NCBI RefSeq assembly: GCF_001969385.1
Contig: NZ_CP014796.1
Span: 1,071,501-1,135,500 of the forward strand
Direction of reading: 5' to 3'
DNA: 64,000 nt
Source: Salipiger profundus
GTDB lineage: Bacteria > Pseudomonadota > Alphaproteobacteria > Rhodobacterales > Rhodobacteraceae
Notes under the pieces: model-generated
Told to the model about the DNA's origin: nothing
The model's database searches: none
The model's input: only the letters and a program-made list of their open reading frames with translations
Shown: positions 60,232-64,000 of the stretch, one piece after another
Layout: each line of letters begins with the position of its first letter
How positions within the stretch are numbered: the first letter of the stretch is position 1
Translations under genes and position numbers: made by a program

Positions 60232-61931
60232 CAGGCCGCGAGGTCGTCGGGGCTGATCTCCATGAGGCCCTCGCCGCCGGCGCGGACATGGGCAAGCAGC
60301 CCCGCGTGTTCGGGCAGCATCCGCGTGATGTAGAACCGCGCAAGGCGACCGTGGGCGCCCTCGGGGTCGGCCATCGCGGCGCGCAGGTGATAATGCCCGC
60401 CGAGGACACGGGCAAAGGCGCGCAGATAGGGCACGGCGGTGCCGAACCGGTCGGCCATCGGCTGCGCCACCAGCCAGTCGGTCGTCTCTCGCAGCGATTC
60501 AGCCGCATCCCAGACGGCCTCGGCCAGATCCGGCAGCGTGGTCTTGGCAGTGTCGGCAAAGGCCTCGATCTCGTCGAGCAGGCGGTTCGCGGCCTCGCCG
60601 CCGTCCATCAGCTTGCGGCCGACCATATCCATTGCCTGGATGCCGTTGGTGCCCTCGTAGATCGCCGTGACACGGACGTCGCGATAATACTGCGCCGCGC
60701 CGGTTTCCTCGACGTAGCCCATGCCGCCATGCACCTGCACGCCCATCTCCGAGACCGCGCAGCCCGTGTCGGTGCCGAAGGCCTTGGCGATGGGCGTCAG
60801 GAACGCCGCGCGCGCCTGCCACTCGGGCTCGCCGGTGGCGCGACCCATGTCGATGGCGACCGCGCAGTCGAGCGCGATGGCGCGCGCGGTGAAGACGTCG
60901 GCCTTCATCGTGGCGAGCATCCGGCGCACGTCGGCGTGGCCGATGATCGTGCCCTCGGGGGTCTTGCCCTGCTTGCGCTCACCCGCGAAGGCCAGCGCGA
61001 GCTGGTAGGCGCCCTCCGCCGCGCCCACGCCCTGACCGCCGACGCCGAGGCGGGCGTTGTTCATCATGGTGAACATCGCCTTCATGCCGCCGCCGGGCTC
61101 GCCCACGATCCAGCCGGTCGCGCCCTCGTAGGACATGACGCAGGTCGGCGAGCCGTGCAGGCCCATCTTGTGCTCGAGGCTGACGACCCGCAGGCTGTTC
61201 GCGACACCCGGGTTGCCATCGGCATCGGGGATGTATTTCGGCACCATGAAGAGGCTGATGCCCTTGGTCCCCGGTGCGGCGTCGGGCAGCCGCGCCAGCA
61301 CGAGGTGGCACACGTTGTCGACGAAATCCGTGTCGCCCCACGAGATGTAGATCTTCTGCCCGGTGATGGCATAGGTGCCGTCGTCCTTCGGCTCCGCCTT
61401 CGACGACAGCGCGCCGACGTCCGAACCCGCCTGCGGCTCGGTGAGGTTCATCGTGCCCGACCATTCGCCCGAGATCAGCTTCGGCAGGTAGAGCGCGCGC
61501 ATCGCGTCGTCGGCGTGATGCTCGAGCGCCTCGATCTGGCCCTGCGTGAGCAACGGGTTGAGCTGCAGCGAAAGGCAAGCGCCCGACATCATCTCGTTGA
61601 CCGCGGTCGCCACCGTCAGGGGCAGACCCATGCCGCCGTGCTCGGGGTCGGCGGTAATCGCCACCCAGCCGCCCTCGGCAATCGCATTGTAGCCTTCGGC
61701 ATAGCCCGGCGAGGCGCGCACGACGCCGTTTTCCAGAACCGCCGGATGCAGGTCGCCGTTGCGCTGCAGCGGGGCGAGCACCTCGTCGCACATCTTGCCG
61801 GCCTCGGTGAGCACCGCCAGCACGGTGTCGTCCGTCGCCTCGGCGAAACGCTCGGTCTGCTGCACGGCGGAGAACCCGACGACGTGGTCAAGAAGAAAGC
61901 CGAATTCTGAAACAGGGGCGCGATAAGGCAT
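60231..61931 (-). CDS. Acyl-CoA dehydrogenase, long form (DmdC-like group)
   Basis: 566 residues. Acyl-CoA dehydrogenase motifs are MNLTEPQAGSDVGAL, YAITGQKIYISWGD and QVHGGMGYVEETGAAQYYRD, then VTAIYEGTNGIQAMD. The extra C-terminal domain and the length fit the group that includes 3-methylmercaptopropionyl-CoA dehydrogenase, but the substrate cannot be decided. It donates electrons to ETF and then ETF-QO. The start MPYRAPVSEF is the family start. Confidence 0.85.
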   Translation of the reverse strand: MPYRAPVSEFGFLLDHVVGFSAVQQTERFAEATDDTVLAVLTEAGKMCDEVLAPLQRNGDLHPAVLENGVVRASPGYAEGYNAIAEGGWVAITADPEHGGMGLPLTVATAVNEMMSGACLSLQLNPLLTQGQIEALEHHADDAMRALYLPKLISGEWSGTMNLTEPQAGSDVGALSSKAEPKDDGTYAITGQKIYISWGDTDFVDNVCHLVLARLPDAAPGTKGISLFMVPKYIPDADGNPGVANSLRVVSLEHKMGLHGSPTCVMSYEGATGWIVGEPGGGMKAMFTMMNNARLGVGGQGVGAAEGAYQLALAFAGERKQGKTPEGTIIGHADVRRMLATMKADVFTARAIALDCAVAIDMGRATGEPEWQARAAFLTPIAKAFGTDTGCAVSEMGVQVHGGMGYVEETGAAQYYRDVRVTAIYEGTNGIQAMDMVGRKLMDGGEAANRLLDEIEAFADTAKTTLPDLAEAVWDAAESLRETTDWLVAQPMADRFGTAVPYLRAFARVLGGHYHLRAAMADPEGAHGRLARFYITRMLPEHAGLLAHVRAGGEGLMEISPDDLAA

Positions 61932-62051
61932 GAACAAATTCCAATCCCGGTTGGCAACAGCGCGACGCTCGGCTAGTCAGAACGCCAATTCTCGGGACGC
62001 GAGCCTACTGGGGCCGGCGCCCCTGTCCAACAGAAACGCGGCGTCACGACC

Positions 62052-63008
62052 ATGAGCGAGATCGCAACCCAGCGCCTGAACGCTGACCCCGAGGGCATTG
62101 CCCGCGCCGCGCAGATCCTGCGCGAGGGCCAGCTTGTCGCGCTGCCGACGGAAACGGTCTACGGGCTTGGCGGCGACGCCACCAACGATCGCGCGGTGGC
62201 GCGCATCTACGAGGCCAAGGGCCGCCCCTCGTTCAACCCGCTGATCGTGCATCTGGCCGATCTCGACGCGGTCAAGCGGCTGGTGGTCTGGTCGGACCTC
62301 GCCGACACCGTGGCGGCGGCGTTCTGGCCCGGCCCCCTGACGCTGGTGCTGCCGCTGCGCGAGGGTGCGCCGGTCTCGAAACTGGTGACGGCGGGCATGG
62401 ACACGCTCGCGGTGCGGATGCCGGCGAACCCGGTGGCGCGTGCGCTTCTGTCCGAGTTCGGCGGCCCGGTGGCGGCGCCCTCGGCGAACCGCTCGGGCCG
62501 GATCAGCCCGACCCGCCCCGAGCATGTGCTCGAAAGCCTCGACGGGCGGATCGCGGCGGTGCTCGACGGCGGACGCTGCGACGTGGGGCTCGAATCCACG
62601 ATCCTCGGCCTTGCCGGAAAGCCGACGCTGCTGCGTCCGGGCCGCATCGGGCCCGACGAGCTTTCGCGCGCGCTCGGCCGCCCGGTGCTCGAACGCAAGG
62701 ACCGCGACAAGATCTCGGCCCCCGGACAGCTCGCCTCGCATTACGCGCCGAGCGCCCGGGTGCGGCTGAACGCGGCGGAATGGCTGCCCGGCGACGCCCG
62801 GCTCGGCTTCGGCGCGACCGAGGGCGACTGCGATCTGAACCTCTCGCCCTCGGGCGACCTGGTCGAAGCGGCGGCGAACCTGTTCGAATACCTTCACCGG
62901 CTTGACGAGACCGGGGCGGAGACCATCGCGGTCATGCCGATCCCGCACGTCGGTCTCGGGGTCGCGATCAACGACCGGCTGAGCCGCGCCGCCGCCCCGC
63001 GCGACTGA
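62052..63008 (+). CDS. L-threonylcarbamoyladenylate synthase (Sua5/YwlC type)
   Basis: 318 residues. The TsaC/YrdC domain has LVALPTETVYGLGGDA, RPSFNPLIVHL and PSANRSGRISPT for ATP, threonine and bicarbonate. A C-terminal Sua5 domain follows (from about residue 210). It makes the precursor of t6A in ANN-decoding tRNAs. Its last 41 bp overlap the convergent peptidase gene. Confidence 0.92.
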   Translation: MSEIATQRLNADPEGIARAAQILREGQLVALPTETVYGLGGDATNDRAVARIYEAKGRPSFNPLIVHLADLDAVKRLVVWSDLADTVAAAFWPGPLTLVLPLREGAPVSKLVTAGMDTLAVRMPANPVARALLSEFGGPVAAPSANRSGRISPTRPEHVLESLDGRIAAVLDGGRCDVGLESTILGLAGKPTLLRPGRIGPDELSRALGRPVLERKDRDKISAPGQLASHYAPSARVRLNAAEWLPGDARLGFGATEGDCDLNLSPSGDLVEAAANLFEYLHRLDETGAETIAVMPIPHVGLGVAINDRLSRAAAPRD

Positions 63009-63990
63009 GCGGCTCCGAACGCGCCGGTGCGCGCGGCATCCCGAGTCCGCAGTCGAAGCGATCCGCAAAGCGCGGATCCAGCCCGTCGGTCCGGCAACTG
63101 GCCATCAACGCCGCGCCCGCGGCTGCCGCCCCGGGGCGCCGCGCCTCGCACCAGAGCGCCGCAAGGCCGGCGACATGGGCGCAGGCCATGGTCGTGCCGT
63201 TGAGCGGTCGCAGTCCACCGCCGGCGGCGGCCGAAACCACGTTGACGCCCGGCGCCACCATGACCGGCGCGGCGTTTGAGAACGGGGCGGGCGCGAGTCC
63301 CGACGCCCCCTGCCCCAGCGCACCCACCGAGATCACGCCGGTCAGCGCGTCCGGCACGCTCACCTCGAACTCGGGCGCGATGGTGCGGCGGCTGTCGTTG
63401 CCGGCGGGCGCACAGATGACCGGGTCGGCGGCCAGTTGTCCCAGCATCGCCAGCAGCTCGTGCAGCAATCGCAGCGTCATCCGATGGCTTTCCAGCGCCA
63501 CGGAGACCGCCAGCCCCATCGGCCAGCCCTCGGCCGCGAGCTCTTCGGCAAGCCCCGCCGTATCGAGCCGGGCCGCCAGCGCCACGACATGGGCCCCGCT
63601 CTCCGCCGCCCAGAGCAGCCCCCGCAGCAGCCCCTCGGACCTGCCGCGCCCGTCGTCGGCCAGAACCTTGCCGATCAGGGCGTCGGTCACGCCGGGCGCA
63701 ACGCCGATCCGCGCGCCGTCGACCTCGCGGCCGAGAACGATGCCGGCGCAATGGGTGCCGTGCCCGTTTGCATCGTCGATCCCGGTGCCCGCGAAGTCCC
63801 GGCAGGTCAGCGCAACACCGAGAAACGCGGGGTGCGCCCGGTCGATGCCGGTGTCGAGCAGCGCCACGCGGACGCCCGCGCCGGTGCATGGGCTGGCGGA
63901 CACGCCCGAGGCGACCAGCCCCCAACCGGGTGCCGCGTCTTCGGCACGCACGTCGTCGAGCGGCTCCGGGGCCACGAGCCGGGTCGGCAT
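62968..63990 (-). CDS. Subtilisin-like (S8) protein with Thr in place of the catalytic Ser
   Basis: 340 residues. The catalytic Asp is in VALLDTGIDRAH, His in NGHGTHCAGIVLG and oxyanion Asn in CAPAGNDS. The nucleophile motif, normally GTSMAxPHV, reads NGTTMACAHVAGLAA, so the Ser codon is ACC (Thr). There is no signal peptide in the visible start. It may be a weak or inactive peptidase homologue, perhaps linked to peptide modification or binding. It overlaps the sua5-type gene tail to tail. Confidence 0.75.
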   Translation of the reverse strand: MPTRLVAPEPLDDVRAEDAAPGWGLVASGVSASPCTGAGVRVALLDTGIDRAHPAFLGVALTCRDFAGTGIDDANGHGTHCAGIVLGREVDGARIGVAPGVTDALIGKVLADDGRGRSEGLLRGLLWAAESGAHVVALAARLDTAGLAEELAAEGWPMGLAVSVALESHRMTLRLLHELLAMLGQLAADPVICAPAGNDSRRTIAPEFEVSVPDALTGVISVGALGQGASGLAPAPFSNAAPVMVAPGVNVVSAAAGGGLRPLNGTTMACAHVAGLAALWCEARRPGAAAAGAALMASCRTDGLDPRFADRFDCGLGMPRAPARSEPLSRAGRRRGSAGR

Positions 63991-64000
63991 CGCCCGCGCG

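Overview
The window looks like a GC-rich chromosome or large replicon of a denitrifying, roseobacter-type alphaproteobacterium (Rhodobacteraceae). Evidence is the nirK-nirV and norCBQD-nnrU gene content, pseudoazurin and nnrS, a 44-residue aa3-oxidase subunit IV, ETF-ubiquinone oxidoreductase, and Tat-exported copper proteins. No species is claimed.

Left part (1-11.2 kb): a Tat-exported alpha/beta hydrolase diverges from an MFS exporter and a cyclophilin-like protein, followed by a LysR regulator. A copper and sulfur handling group comes next: small Cys/His-rich protein, cytochrome c, multicopper oxidase, a cytochrome c' gene that looks broken, a glutaredoxin-MauE/DoxX fusion, a DUF4396 protein, a CopZ-like chaperone behind a MerR/CueR-type promoter, a SHOCT protein and a persulfide-dioxygenase-rhodanese protein. 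From 11.4 to 19.0 kb a TetR regulator precedes a compact operon: NAD epimerase, NMT1-type ABC importer, EthD/dimeric-barrel-like protein, FAH-family hydrolase and GMC oxidoreductase. It reads as uptake and degradation of an unidentified small organic compound.

Denitrification block (19.1-33.1 kb): nirK, nirV, HPP-CBS, hemN, nnrU, two small membrane proteins, norD, norQ, norB, norC, a DUF1858 protein, an NnrR-like CRP/FNR regulator, pseudoazurin and nnrS. TTG-N8-CAA boxes precede nirK, hemN, norC and pseudoazurin. A decayed copy of the 3' end of nirV lies antisense just before nirK. No nosZ is present.

Mobile island (33.1-53.5 kb), ending at the 3' end of a tRNA-Ser(GGA) gene: two 3,832-bp copies of a three-tyrosine-recombinase (RIT) element, each lodged at the same conserved codons of two different IS110-family transposase genes. 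Copy 2 sits in an IS110 element that itself sits in the terminal repeat of an IS5-type element, which in turn truncates a NO VEIN-domain (DUF3883) protein gene. A cargo-free tniA-tniB-tniQ transposon abuts RIT copy 1 and truncates a C5 DNA methyltransferase gene next to vsr. A second vsr with the same downstream DNA lies by the tRNA, so vsr plus the tRNA-proximal segment is duplicated.

Right part (53.5-64 kb): ordinary chromosomal genes, namely ETF-QO, greA, a conserved membrane protein, azlCD, a lipoprotein, oxidase subunit IV, an MBL hydrolase with an acyl-CoA dehydrogenase, a Sua5/TsaC tRNA-modification enzyme, and a subtilisin-like protein whose catalytic Ser is replaced by Thr.
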